From: Spisula solida
Lineage: Eukaryota; Mollusca; Bivalvia; Venerida; Mactridae
DNA length: 64,000 nucleotides
Assembly (NCBI GenBank): GCA_947247005.1
Contig: OX365955.1
Coordinates: forward strand, 22,859,322 to 22,923,321
Direction of reading: 5' to 3'
Shown one piece after another: positions 33,500 to 45,998 of the stretch. The position numbers and the translations under genes were made by a program. Positions within the stretch are counted from its first letter, which is position 1; each line of letters starts with the position of its first letter. The notes beneath the pieces are model-generated. The model had not been told where the DNA came from. It did not search any database and saw only the letters and a program-made list of their open reading frames with translations.

Positions 33500-33990
33500 G
33501 TGACCAAAGCACACTGTTAAGCACGATGAAAGAGAAAAACATCACCTCGGAGAACGGTCTAACATAATGAAGTGAAAACTTGAATTGTTTTCCTTCTTGG
33601 TCAAATTACAGATCGGTAAAATACTAAAATACAATACTTTCACTTTCAACACATACATCTGATAAAATGTCAATTTCTGCATCTAGTTTCCATTAAGGTG
33701 TTCGATTACAAAACACTCAATATATAATTATGTAATGCTTCAGTCAACGGCGAGTGATCACTTGTAGAATCTCTAACATTGAAAACAAGAAACGGTGCAC
33801 TTAGGTCAGTTTTGCGTTCAGTAAAGTTGTATGCCATTGTATGCGCATTTGACATATTGTAAATTCATTTAATTTTAATGGCACAAAATTTATAAGGATT
33901 TTGGATTGCATGAAAATGGCAAGGTCAAAATTCACACAAATTGTCAGAAATAATACAAAAACCAAACAGATATAATAGTTGTTTTATTAC

Positions 33991-34260
33991 ATAATAATAA
34001 TAATAATAATACAGACTTTATTTTACGAGGAAACTCATTTGACAATTAAATTAAATGGCAATCTTCCATAAGACCCTCAAAACATGTTGTAAACTTCCCC
34101 ATAACCCAGTCTCACTCCTGACTGAACATGGTTGAGGTCATCCCCGAAATTAAGTCCCCAACGAATAAAGAAACAAATGTAAAAAAACGGAATAGGATAC
34201 CTTGTGTTTGAGTACTTACGGTTCCTGGCCTCAAGTCACCCACCCTTCGTCTCCGCTCGT
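33991..34260 (-). repeat. Retroposon 3' end with (ATT)n tail
   Basis: On the minus strand the sequence ends CCTCGTAAAATAAAGTCTGT and then (ATT)6-7. The body upstream (to about 34260 on the plus strand) includes TTCGGGGATGACCTCAACCA. It shares only its 3' end with 447 and 23834. The 5' limit is uncertain. Confidence 0.45.
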
Positions 34261-35949
34261 TATGTAAAATTCGTGAGGATGTCAATCTAACTTACGGAAG
34301 ATAACTAGTGCCACACTGTACTTGTGTCTGAGCAGCGATTCCATCCATCCAGTATTTGGAATAGTGGTTGTTGGTATGTCTGAAAGCCCAATTACAAAAC
34401 ATAAAACTTGTATGATTTTATCATTTTTCCAACCTATTTACCGTCTTTCCTGGGGATATTGATAAAGTGTTATTCACGTATTCACGAGTCAGACTCAAAA
34501 TATTGTAACACAGTTGTGGTAGAACGTGTAATAGTTTTGTGTCAGAGCGTCGACCTACACGATGTTAACCAGTTGTCAAATGTCAGACAAGAAATGATTG
34601 ATTACTAGTAATTGAACTCGACCTACATACTATTAAGTAAAGCCCTCGTTTATGTTTAATTTATGTAGTTATTTTTATTTTGCTGTTGGGATCAGTCCAG
34701 TGAAGTAAAATGGAGATTGCTAATGGATCTCAACGTTTATTTAACATATTAATTTGGATCACACACTTGTAATAGTTCCTTTGTACGTAGATAACATATC
34801 AAACAGTTTAAAAAGTATGTTCTCTTGTCTAAAATACAAACTTGAGATTTTTTTTCAATCTCAAGTTATCAACGCTTATGTAACATTCGTTTGGATCTCA
34901 AACATAGTTCGGTTCCCGTTGTTACTAGAAAATATTATTACCCAGCGTCCATTCATTATAACGAGGTAAATATTGGTATGTGTACAAGTATGCTTCAGTA
35001 ACGATCGAATACAATCATTTTCATGAAGCCGAAGCTTAATTAGGCCTAAGGACATGAATATCGATCTCAAGAATGCTAAATAAATATGACTCAAATTCTG
35101 AACTGTACTCATCTCGGGTCAAACGTTCATGCTGGGGATAAACAGGATGAGAAATCGAGTATTAATAATGTTTACTTAATTAAATAAAAGTCAAACTTGT
35201 GACGAGTGTTTTTTAATCTCTTTAATTTTGTAGACGTTTTGTGGGCTTATCTTAAAACTTGTACAAAACACACCGGCTGAGTTATATTTACAGAAACTTG
35301 TTACATGTACACACAAATAATGCTCCATACAAAAGACCGCGTGGTTATTTCAACACCAAGCGTTTTTTATAGCAACAACATTTGTTACAATCAACAGAAA
35401 AGACCAAGGTTATCCGATTAAACTCAATCATCGATTTTCGATTAGTATTTAGTTCAACCTAAACGGATTTACACTCGCTGGTATTGAAATCGGAGACTGA
35501 CATTTGTCATCAATACGCTGTGGATATTGTGCTCTTCATTATATAGCCTAGTGAGGCAAAAACAGTGTAACCTTTAGTCATCGGACTTTATACATTTGAA
35601 TATTATATATTGATATTCAATTGGATCGTATAAAGTAAGTAGTTTTTATTTTGTTCAATTATACTCATAAGTTTTTATAACAGCAATGTTTTCAACGAAT
35701 GAAAAGCATCTATAATGCTTCAGAAACGTAAAGTGTAGTTCTAAATGATTGAGTGTTGAACATTCTGGACTGGCTAGTCTGGATCCTCGACTAGATAATA
35801 TCGTGTCAATCAATAATCATAGCTTCATTTTCAATTTTAGCTAGATTTTATTTTGGGCTCCAATGTTTGAGAGTGCTAAGGGAAATAATTTCATGAAAAG
35901 TAGGCTAATGAGTTGTCTCCTTAATTAACATTATATATAGTCTGTATAG

Positions 35950-36190
35950 ACAGACTATGGCCTGGCTAGCACAGTTTGTATTAACGCCAGTCTGTCAACC
36001 GTAACGTCATAGGTTCAAGTGCCGTTTTGGGTAGGTTATGTTCGTCAGTGACATTGGCATCGGTCATGGCCTCCACTTGTGGAATAGTTGAGGAGCAGTT
36101 AATTCAGAGTAGCTTGTCGAACAGCAAGTTTTAAACCAGTTAATAATTACACGAAAAGTGGAAAAGCCAACTCGCTGCCACCAGTGTTAG
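35950..36190 (+). repeat. Probable SINE (family B), copy 2
   Basis: GGCCTGGCTAGCACAGTTTG with a B-box-like ATAGGTTCAAGTGCC, then TTCGTCAGTGACATTGGCAT and CACTTGTGGAATAGTTGAG. These body motifs align with 22785-22960. Confidence 0.45.
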
Positions 36191-37134
36191 GACTGAAAAC
36201 GGATTAGAGGAAAACCGGATGCTAGTGAATATAGTCATAACATTAAATTTAAAACTTGAAATATTACTATATGGGGTTTGATTCATCTTTTAAATATGCT
36301 CATTAAATTAACCCGTTATGTAAAGTTTACAAATGTAATTATGTCATGCATGATTCAGCGATCCTGTGCAGACGACATTTGAAAGTGTACGTACGTATAA
36401 AGTCACATAATTACCGTGAGAAATAATGCGATGTGAATGCACTTCGTAAGGATGTTTATGAATGTGGTAAGGGTCCTAATTCCTACCCCTGCCCTAATTG
36501 CGACCCCGGTCCTAATTGCAACCCACGCATTAGGTGTGGTTTAAACATTAATGTTAAGTGTTGTTGTTTATATACATGTTACGGCATAGTCTATAATGTT
36601 ATCGTGACACGTCGCAAAAATAGTGAACAAGAACGTGACGGGTTAAGTTTTTATTAAACTCACCCAGAGATGTTTTTCTTTACGATGTCACTCGTTGCCA
36701 AAGGCCAAACGATAACAATATAAAAATGATGTTAAAATTCAATTAAAGTTTTATCTCTGAATACTTTCGAGGGGTTTTCTCTCGTAGTTCAAGGAGGTTA
36801 TGTGTACGTTTATGATGACTGATCGTATAGTATTGAAATAGTCCTAGGATAACATACAGCATGTGCTGATAAATAGTCAATAATTTATTGATTTTTTCTT
36901 AGGCCAGACAAAATTGATATTGAATTGATAGCAAAGTTACGTGTAAAAAAATATGTGATTCGGCTTCGATGTTTTTATGACAAAGTACTATACAATTTCT
37001 ATTTCACATTGAATTGTGACCATAGCTACACTCTTAAACACTATATTTATTTCTCTAGAACAATGTCCTGGTCAACCAACGCGTACATTGACAATAACTT
37101 GTAACTAATAATGGGGCTGTTAACATGGCTGTTC

Positions 37135-37215
37135 CAAGTCACACAAGACGTGAATCGAACTCACGACACCCGAACAATGAGCCAGGTTGTTTACCCGTCT
37201 GTTATGCCGTACGTA
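37135..37215 (-). repeat. tRNA-like SINE head
   Basis: The minus strand contains GTGTCGTGAGTTCGATTCAC, a strong B-box-like segment, downstream of GGTAAACAACCTGGCTCATT. No pairing acceptor stem, so not a tRNA gene. Confidence 0.4.
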
Positions 37216-37718
37216 TCAGTCACAACGTCACAAATAGTCCAAAAGAAATAGTTCTCAGTGTAGTGTTCCTAAATGCAAAGCTTTTTATCCGTACATACTA
37301 ATAACCCAATCACTAAAATACGTCCCTTTGATTCCAAAGAAAGTAAAGTCATACTAGTAAGTCCTCGGACTCTTCGAGTATATACCCGGACAAACGAATC
37401 AATCGTAACTACTCGGATGTTTCCGTCATGAATCCGAAAGCATGTTACGTCAGTAATGTCCGAGGGGTCCCGATCGACACCGAATGTAGAATGACTAATG
37501 TTTTCCAATTTCTTCACCATTCAGGGCCCATTGTTATATTATTGAACTCCGTCGCATTAAATCCATTTGCAGCAAATTGCATTAGCTCTGTCTGCTAATG
37601 GCCGTTCATTGGCGTCGATAAAGATTATGATAAAATGGACATTAATGATAGGGAAAACCACAATTAAGGCTCTGTGAACTTTAAAATCACATCAAATCCA
37701 CCCATACCATGGTGCAGT

Positions 37719-37848
37719 GTAGCAATACCACGTGACTTTTGGCTACAACTCCAAGATGATATTTGTCGACATTGGAAAATATAAATAGTCATAAGTATTT
37801 CTACGACAAATTTCATCTTGGAACTGTAGCCAAACTTGGTATTCCTAC
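37719..37848. mobile_element. Hairpin TIR element, arms about 48 bp
   Basis: GTAGCAATACCACGTGACTT (left, from 37719) and its counterpart in AAACTTGGTATTCCTAC (right, ending 37848). Inward of these, TTGGCTACAACTCCAAGATG pairs with CATCTTGGAACTGTAGCCAA with few mismatches, around a spacer of about 34 bp. Nearly all of the element is one stem-loop. Confidence 0.8.
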
Positions 37849-39484
37849 TTTGATGATAGCTATGACTTGAAATGTCAAATTTTGCGACGGAAGCATATTT
37901 AGGAGTATCGGACCAAACTTGCCTTTTTGATACCGTTCGATCAAAATCCAAACAAATATGCCTTTATTATATATCAGTACTTATACCCTCATCATCATCA
38001 GCTATTATGATCATAGTGTGGTGATTTGGAAATGGAGATCATATTTATCTTCTAGATAAATCTCAAACTGTATAACATCAGACCTGGGAATATATAACAT
38101 TTAGCTCTTACACCAACTAGGTACATGTAATATATGGATAAGTATTGCAAATATCTTGCAAATTCTCAATATGAGAAAAAAACTAAACTAAATTTTCAGT
38201 TCCATAAAATAGCGCTTATATATATCGTAATGCATTTCAGACCCAAATTACCACTAAAATGTGCATTTCTTGAACTATGCATATGCATTGAGCCTGAACA
38301 GTGTTTAAATTTCCATCATCTTCCATGTGGATAATTGGGACAATGTTCATACATGTACATTCATGTGGCTGCTGGGGTATCTATCCAATCTTCATGTTTA
38401 CCAGCAATTACTGTACGTTAATTTGTATCATGTGACAGGTTCCCTGCGACTTACGTTTATACTCATTCTACTAGATACTTCATCATTAACAGACTGACAC
38501 GGGCTAATGTCTATTTATACGAAAACAAACTCACCTCTCACCCCCTACCAATCTACCAAAAACACCAAAATTAATGGTTTCACAATAATTCTATCAGCAC
38601 TTCCCTTCCAGCAGTCTCTCATACATGTATTCAAAGATTACATTGAATCGATCCAAGAATACAGGGCAGGATGGTATTATGGTTTTATCAATACCAATAA
38701 TTTCATTACTAGAGTACATGAGTAGTTGATATTTAACAGCGTGGAGGTTTGTGTTGCAGTAGTAGAGTTAGTGTGTGTGAACTCTATACACAAAAAGACG
38801 TTCGTGTATGATTTACAGAGTCAGAAAGGTGCAGTAGTTTTGTAGTACATTAAGTCACTTGGGATAACTGAATATATCTGTTTTAGCAATCTTGATTCCG
38901 TGTGTGTACGAGTGTGAAATCTGGACTTGTATTTACTGGTGTAAGTGGTAGGTTTTGTGTAGTGTGCCAACTACTAGATTGAAGTTTTTTGGGACGGCTT
39001 ATGTATATGTATTATTCTATGTGTTTGCATATGTAGCTGTGAACTTGTTGTTATTCTCTCTAGTGATTGCGTGAAGGTATGTTTGTTCATTATTGTAACC
39101 ACAAACCCTATTGATCCAAGCTGTTTATTTCATTAAAGCACATACTGTTTAATGCATGTATCAATAGTTGTACATAGTTGTTCGTCATGTTTCATAACAC
39201 CGGGTGGAGCGATTACAAATCACGCCGGCTTTAAGTTACCAACCAGTGTTGTCGGTGGCTGGCATCGTTTAGTGTTTTATTTTCATACAATTAGGCTCTA
39301 TTGTTGATTACGTTTCTCGAAACTGAAATACAACGAAACTGAAATACAATATCATTGATTTATGACTTCATTGTTTGCGTCAGTTCTCATAATGTGAGCC
39401 GGTGCTTGTTCCGCATATCATTTTGATCACCCCTCGTACAAAACATAGACATCCATGGTTATCATAATTATAAAATTAGTTGAT

Positions 39485-39765
39485 ACTTGTAATTAAGGAT
39501 AAGATACGTAAATTTGCATGGTTGTTATTAAACAGGTTTATTTTTAACCGATCTGTACCGAAAAGCTTCAGTATTGTTGATAGAGTACCGGTTGCATCAT
39601 TATTAATCATCCATCGTTCTGAAGAAATTGATTAATGATTAAATACGTAAATATGCATGCTTGTTATTAAACAGGTCTATTTTTAACCGATCTGTACCGA
39701 AAAGCTCCATTTTTATTGATACAGTACCGGTGTATATTAGTCATAATTGTATCGTTCTGAATAAA
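39485..39765 (+). repeat. Two-copy tandem duplication, 139-bp step
   Basis: TACGTAAATTTGCATGGTTG (39505) and TACGTAAATATGCATGCTTG (39644), both continuing TTATTAAACAGGT, ACCGATCTGTACCGAAAAGC and AGTACCGGT. Confidence 0.85.
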
Positions 39766-40112
39766 TTGTTTATTGACTGTCTCAGACATACTGGTCTCAT
39801 AAATTATTGTATCTTAGCCGTTTGCTAGTCATCGGTTCACAGTGTGTCAGAAATGAAGTCTGGACATCGACCTTCCTATATATTCAAAATGTCGACATCT
39901 TGGTTCGCTATTCGACACAGCTACCCAAATATCATCCCACTGGACCAAATTTACATTTACCCGATAACCTTCCCCCACCCATCCCCTGATACGGTATCCT
40001 GAGTCTATAATATTTCCCCAGACCCTGACCCTGACCTAGGTCAAATAATAATGGTCAGGTTACCATCATCTAATTATTCAGTCAGACTGATGATACGTGG
40101 TATGAGATGATA

Positions 40113-40575
40113 TACGTGTATGTAGACTTCTATCTATTCATGTAGACTTCTATCTATTCAGAGCATCAATCAACACTGGGATGTTTCTATGTATCTGTAT
40201 GTTTTATGTTAATGATAAGATGGTATCATATACTGTGATAACATGAGGGACGGCATCTCTTTGATATAATCACAGAACGGTTAGAACTCGTTGATTGACT
40301 AGGTACATGTACAGTACCTCAGTAGTGATGATACCTTACCTGAGAACTATAATTATCTATCAATAATAACACCATCTCAAGGTATTTGCCATGCCCATTT
40401 TCTTTATTTAATTTCAATAGACCAACTCAATATTGAGACGTTTTCAAGGGTCCTTAGGACGTTCTCATGATTGAGGTTTCATTGTATATAGATTTATATA
40501 GCATTTTTTAATTGTACAATATTTGGCCAAGTGTTATATAGAATTTTCTATTGTACAAATATTTGGCCAAGTGTC
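40113..40575 (+). repeat. Two small direct duplications
   Basis: At 40120-40160 ATGTAGACTTCTATCTATTC occurs twice in tandem. At 40499-40575 TTGTACAA(A)TATTTGGCCAAG with TTATATAG(A/C)ATTTT upstream occurs twice, about 55 bp apart. The sequence between is unremarkable. Confidence 0.7.
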
Positions 40576-42076
40576 ATAGGTTGACGTCTTGTCAGTTCCC
40601 AGTACAGTATAGGAAAACAATCAAAGAGCATTTGGTTAGTTGGTCAGTCGACTAATTGGTTGTTGGTCACTTGTTCTGCTTATTAATAATCTAGCATAAT
40701 TCACAGGGCGAACTTTCTATCACCTGTGTTAGTATACTTGTTGAAGTGACGTAATAGGTAGCACTTGTTGGTACGTCAGAATTGGTCATATTATTACGCA
40801 ACAAGTAGTCCGTTTATTCAGGTATGTCACTTGCAAACACTGCAATATCATAACATTGTATTTTGTATTAGTGATTTAAACATTCTAATTGGAGAAAAAA
40901 GCAGTGAAAACAAATACCTTATTTACTACAATTCATACTAATACACATAATATATATCAAAATAAGACATTATTTAAAAGATAAATTTCAATGTTATGTA
41001 AACAAGTGACTGACCTGAATAATTGAGTTAAGTTTGAGCGTATCATACTGTATTATATAATATCATAATTTCGTCGACCCCTTTTCACAAGTTTTAAAAT
41101 ATTTACCAAATTAATAAATACTTACCACTGTAGTGCATATTTTGAGGAACTGAAGTATGAAAAAGGAGAGTAGAAAAGGTGTTAAGGGATGTCCCAAACT
41201 AGCGTATAATTGATGTAAAAGTAACACAGCTATGATTATAATTACGTTTAGAACTACGAGTTACTAGTTTCTATCCTCCATTCGGTCGTTCTTCAGTGTT
41301 ACCCTAATCAACCTCTACATGCCCTATTTACCCCCTACTGAACCACAAAATATGGAATAATAAACCATAATTATGATACATGAACGTGCTTCATTCACTA
41401 AGGCATGTTATTAGACGCTGCGGGCAAGCCTAACACATAGGGGATAATTTCGAATCAGAAAAAAAGCAATAAAACACATGGCCGTGTATTTCTGGAGCGT
41501 TATATCTTGATTGTTTGTGTTGGGGTATCATCATTATAGAGATAAGGCTTCTCAAGCATAGGTCCATTAGTTTTGCTACTTCCATGATGTTCATCAAAAT
41601 GTTCTAGAACCAAAGTACTTGGGGTGTATTCGCGTATAATTGTACAGAGGTTGGAAAGCTGAACGTAAATCGCTTCGCCGAGGTGCTTCAACGCCCATTA
41701 TGTGTGATGATGAGTCGACCTGGGGCTTATACTAGTTCATAAATTCGTTTGAAATTGCAAGTTAGTATATGTACGTATGTCTGATTTAAATGTGTATTTA
41801 GTGCACGACACATTAGCACCGACATATTTATCTAACCCGAGCACAATACAATCACAAATACAAGGTGCTACAATCAGAATTGAGAAAAACAGTAAATAGC
41901 TAAAGTTACAGAAAAATATGTCTGAGTGATAGGTACAATCAAAGAAAACATGAGAATATCCGTGGTACAATGCATACGAACATATAAACAATTACACCTT
42001 AAATCATGGTGCCAGACTTAAGCATTTGTGGCTGATTCCTGATCAATATGATTATACAGTCTCGAAGCAATCCTGT

Positions 42077-42172
42077 AAATGACCCTTCAACCTAAAATCT
42101 TGAGTGCCAAAACGTCGCTTTTTGGAAATTTTAAGGATCAAAACCCCTAGTCCCGAGTCAAATGGAACCCCT
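42077..42172 (+). repeat. Truncated copy of the 61783-61969 element
   Basis: AAATGACCCTTCA, TTTTTGGAAATTTTAAGGAT, CAAAACCCCTAGTCCCGAGT and CAAATGGAACCCCT match the right half of the element at 61783-61969. The left half is missing. Confidence 0.75.
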
Positions 42173-42309
42173 GGGAATATCTATGTAGTCGCGAAATGTC
42201 ACGTGTTATTAACATCGAGGAAGTTATGAAATTGTGTACTCGACTTTCGAAGGATTTCAAGAAAATGCCATTACCAGTAAACTAATGGAACAAACCAATA
42301 AGTTCATTT

Positions 42310-43672
42310 GTGCTGTTTTGTTGTGTGTTGTTTCTGTTGTCGCTTGTTTCGTTATGTTATCATGTGTTGTGCAATGTGGTATGTTGTTTCTGTTGTCGCT
42401 TGTTTCGTTATGTTATCATGTGTTGTGCAATGTGGTGTGTTGTTTCTGTTGTCGCTTGTTTCGTTATGTTATCATGTGTTGTGTAATGTGGTATGTTTTT
42501 TCTGTTGTCGCTTGTTTCGTTATGTTATCATGTGTTGTGCAATGTGGTATGTTGTTTTTGTTGTCCCTTGTTTTGTTATGTTATCATGTGTTGTGCAATG
42601 TGGTATGTTTTTCTGTTGTCGCTTGTTTCGTTATGTTATCATGTGTTGTGCAATGTGGTATGTTTTTTCTGTTGTCGCTTGTTTCGTTATGTTATCATGT
42701 GTTGTGCAATGTGGTATGTTGTTTTTGTTGTCGCTTGTTTTGTTATGTTATCATGTGTTGTGCAATGTGGTATTTTGTTTCTGTTGTCGCTTGTTTTGTT
42801 ATGTTATCATGTGTTGTGCAATGTGGTATGTTGTTTCTGTTGTCGCTTGTTTCGTTATGTTATCATGTGTTGTGCAGTGTGGTATGTTGTTTCTGTTGTC
42901 GCTTGTTTCGTTATGTTATCATGTGTTGTGCAGTGTGGTATGTTTTTTCTGTTGTCGCTTGTTTCGTTATGTTATCATGTGTTGTGCAATGTGGTATGTT
43001 GTTTCTGTTGTCGCTTGTTTCGTTATGTTATCATGTGTTGTGCAATATGGTATGTTGTTTCTGTTGTTGCTTGTTTCGTTATGTTATCATGTGTTGTGCA
43101 ATGTGGTATGTTTGTTCTGTTGTCGCTTGTTTCGTTATGTTATCATGTGTTGTGCAATGTGGTATGTTGTTTCTGTTGTCGCTTGTTTCTTTATGTTATC
43201 ATGTGTTGTGCAATGTGGTATGCTTTTTCTGTTGTCGCTTGTTTTGTTATGTTATCATGTGTTGTACAATGTGGTATGTTGTTTCTGTTGTCGCTTGTTT
43301 CGTTATGTTATCATGTGTTGTGCGATGTGGTATGTTGTTTCTGTTGTCGCTTGTTTCGTTATGTTATCATGTGTTGTGCAATGTGGTATGTTGTTTCTGT
43401 TGTCGCTTGTTTCGTTATGTTATCATGTGTTGTACAATGTGGTATGTTGCTTCTGTTGTCGCTTGTTTCGTTGTGTTATCATGTGTTGTGCAATGTGGTA
43501 TGTTGTTTCTGTTGTCGCTTGTTTCGTTATGTTATCATGTGTTGTGCAATGTGGTATGTTGTTTCTGTTGTCGCTTGTTTCGTTATGTTATCATGTGTTG
43601 TGCAATGTGGTATGTTGTTTATGTTGTCGCTTGTTTCGTTGTGTTATCATGTGTTGTGCAATGTGATATGTG
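42310..43672 (+). repeat. 56-bp minisatellite, about 24 copies, stop-free in all forward frames
   Basis: The unit is 56 bp, built from TATGTTGTTTCTGTTGTCGC, TTGTTTCGTTATGTTATCAT and GTGTTGTGCAATGTGG. Copies differ at a few sites (TTCGTT/TTTGTT, GTTGTT/TTTTTT, GCAAT/GCAGT). One copy near 42605 is a base short. The plus strand is T/G-rich and the unit contains no TAA, TAG or TGA, so all three forward frames stay open for 430-550 codons. The predicted Cys-rich products are the same cyclic peptide read in three registers, which argues against coding. Confidence 0.95.
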
Positions 43673-43740
43673 CGCTGATTGTTTATGTTTTATTTATAGG
43701 GTGTTGTGTTTGGTGTATGGCTCTGAGATGCGTTATGAGG

Positions 43741-43784
43741 ACGTATTGTATTGTATTGTATTGCATTGCATTGCATTGCATTGT
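43741..43784 (+). repeat. Pentanucleotide (ATTGT/ATTGC)n
   Basis: Four or so GTATT units followed by four GCATT units, ending TTGTTG. Confidence 0.9.
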
Positions 43785-44096
43785 TGTATAGAAAACCATG
43801 TCATGTCTAAGCTTACGATCAGTAAGTCTCATAAAAATGCAATAATTCCTGTACGACTATTGATTATACAGGGTTACAGTAATCCAAAACAAATGGAATA
43901 TTGATCAAGGATAAATTCCCAGCTTATGTAATTTATCGTTTCAATATACAGCATGTCCAACTTGTCATCCTTTGGGATTCTTACATTCTGACTTATTTGG
44001 TATGTTGTACAATGCTAGTCTGGTCGTATGATAAAGATTATATATATATTATAGGTTAGCAAATTTGATGAAGAGCGATAGTTACATATCGCTGGC

Positions 44097-44336
44097 TTAG
44101 AATGAGAAGGTTGTACATGTGTAAGTACAAAACAAGAAAAAACTGTCTGAAAACTACTGTTTACTTATGGAAAAACAACATTTTTAAACTTCGATTTTGA
44201 TCAACATGATCGACTAGTACTGATGTTCATAAAAATAGGCCCATAAGAAGCTCCTTGTGATGTAGATTCCAAATAAGCATCGTAAGTGGTACTTACGACC
44301 TTTACCATACAATCTTCTAATTCTAAGCCAGTGATA
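44097..44336. mobile_element. TIR element (MITE-like), 240 bp, TA-flanked
   Basis: The left end TATCGCTGGCTTAGAATGAG continuing AAGGTTGTA, and the right end TACAATCTTCTAATTCTAAG continuing CCAGTGATA, are inverted over about 29 bp with four mismatches. TA at both edges could be a mariner-type target duplication. One-sided copies of the same terminus occur at 1985 and 23281. Confidence 0.8.
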
Positions 44337-45358
44337 TATTTGATTTATAGCCCTGTATGGTGTACTATATCTACATATTGATGTAAACACAGACAAACAA
44401 ACCCGACCAGTTATTACTTACAGCCAGTACAGACAAGTACTGCTTTCATCTGTAAATGTAACCATTAATCTTGGGTATATCTTACTCTGTATGGCGTTTA
44501 TTTCGTAGGACAACAATCTACATCATGCTAAATGGTACCCATGTTCCTAGTGTACGATAGTAAGGCTACTATATTATACTATTTCTTAGAATCCGAACAT
44601 AAACTTCTACATCAGAGATGAGATAGTCAGAAATTCAGAATGGTTTGTTGCGACCAGTTGAGTTGACCAGTGTCAAATATCAAACAAATTATGCTACATT
44701 GTATTTCAAAACAAATTGCAAAATGGCGCGTTTTTTCTTTCTGACCGGTGAGTACGTATGTAGACGTCTGCTGTCTGGTGAACAATTCTGGAAGGATTTC
44801 AAATACTAGGAAACAGCAGAGACTTCGTGTAAACAATTTAGATAAACATCTAAATCACTTGTTTGTTGACATTCTGCGATTATCTTACTTGTAATCAACC
44901 ATTGTTTATGCTGGGAATGTATTAATTCGCAAAATGACACGCGCCGCGCATGCGCAATGAAATAGAACTTTCTGGAACTATTTTTGCCACACTTACCTTT
45001 CAACACAGAACCCCAATGTTGGATTTATTACTTCTTGGATAAACTGTGTTTGACAGTTTAATCTTATTATCGTATGCATAAAAATGCTTTCTGCAGAAAT
45101 TAGGAATTTATCGTTTCTGACAGGCGAAGAAATCGAGTGTGATTTTATGGTTTCTAAGAATGCTGTATACAATCTGTTTATACCAGCTAGTATCTCTAGA
45201 TTCACAGTGTCACGCCCAGTTGTTTTCAATGCTGAATACAGATAATAGTAACAAACGATTATTTCTTCAAATTGAATATATAATTTTATTTATGCTGGTT
45301 TCTTAGACAGCTCCGCTGGAATATCGTGTTGTTCGCCTACATGGATCGGTAGATACCC

Positions 45359-45631
45359 AGGGCTGGTATTCACAAAGCATCTTAAGTGGAAACATAAAAA
45401 TTCTTTAGAAGTTCAAAATTTGTGCAGCTTATATAAATATGTCCCGCAATTTGAAGAATAATCCATGTTTTTTTAGTGATTATAGTAGCTGTTTACATAA
45501 TGGTTCAAAAGTATGTAAAATATTAATCATCTTGATTTTCCTGCTTGGCTGATACACTTTAGAAAACAATTAAGATTTTAAGAAATTGCTAAGAAAGTTA
45601 TCTTCTAAGATGCTTTGTGAATACCAGGCCA
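45359..45631. mobile_element. TIR element (MITE-like), about 270 bp
   Basis: Starts GGGCTGGTATTCACAAAGCA, and the end, reversed, is GGCCTGGTATTCACAAAGCA. Both continue TCTTA. The interior is AT-rich and non-coding. Confidence 0.8.
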
Positions 45632-45849
45632 GGTCGGGTGTATACACCGTTCTAGCTATCGTATGTATTTAGTATCCAGACAACTACATTACTAGATTCA
45701 ACTTGTATTTTTTCAAGATTTTTACTCTCAATCATATTCTCGTATATGAATTGATACCATTCCGAGTCATCTTATAGGGACGTCATATAACAGCATAATG
45801 ACCACCTCGACCTTTATGCATTGCAATAGTATTTTTACCGGAGATAATT

Positions 45850-45998
45850 AGGATTTTTTTAATGAGGAGCATAGCCTTTATTTGCCAGTCAGCTTTCTGC
45901 TGATATATGGCAGGCATATGAGTGCCTCCACCCGTATTTGAACCCGGTTCGCCAGATTAGACGACAAGCGCGCTAACCATTGAGTTACGGAGACAGAT
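45850..45998 (-). repeat. tRNA-headed SINE with A-rich tail
   Basis: The minus strand begins TCTCCGTAACTCAATGGTTA with GCGCGCTTGTCG (tRNA 5' half and A box), then GAACCGGGTTCAAATACGGG (B box), a body, and a tail CATTAAAAAAATCC. The T-stem has two mismatches. Confidence 0.6.

Larger units (their letters stand above)
27181..42076. other. Long stretch with dispersed repeats and no supported gene
   Basis: About 15 kb, AT-rich. Apart from the SINEs, TIR elements and short duplications listed separately, I find no ORF with a known domain. At 28947-28860 (minus) a Cys-containing reading frame follows a good acceptor but has no donor. At 30470 (TGTAAAACCTCGCAAAACGA) and 28265 (GGGGGTGTCCTAGAATATCG) there are sequences like ends of pogo/mariner-type elements. 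Microsatellites: C15 at 32969-32983, (AAT)n at 33991-34010. Confidence 0.5.

Noticed and set aside
42234..43904. Long ORFs (556, 452 and 432 codons) encoding Cys-rich hydrophobic repeats
   Set aside because: They are the same 56-bp minisatellite read in three registers. The absence of stops follows from the unit, not from coding selection.
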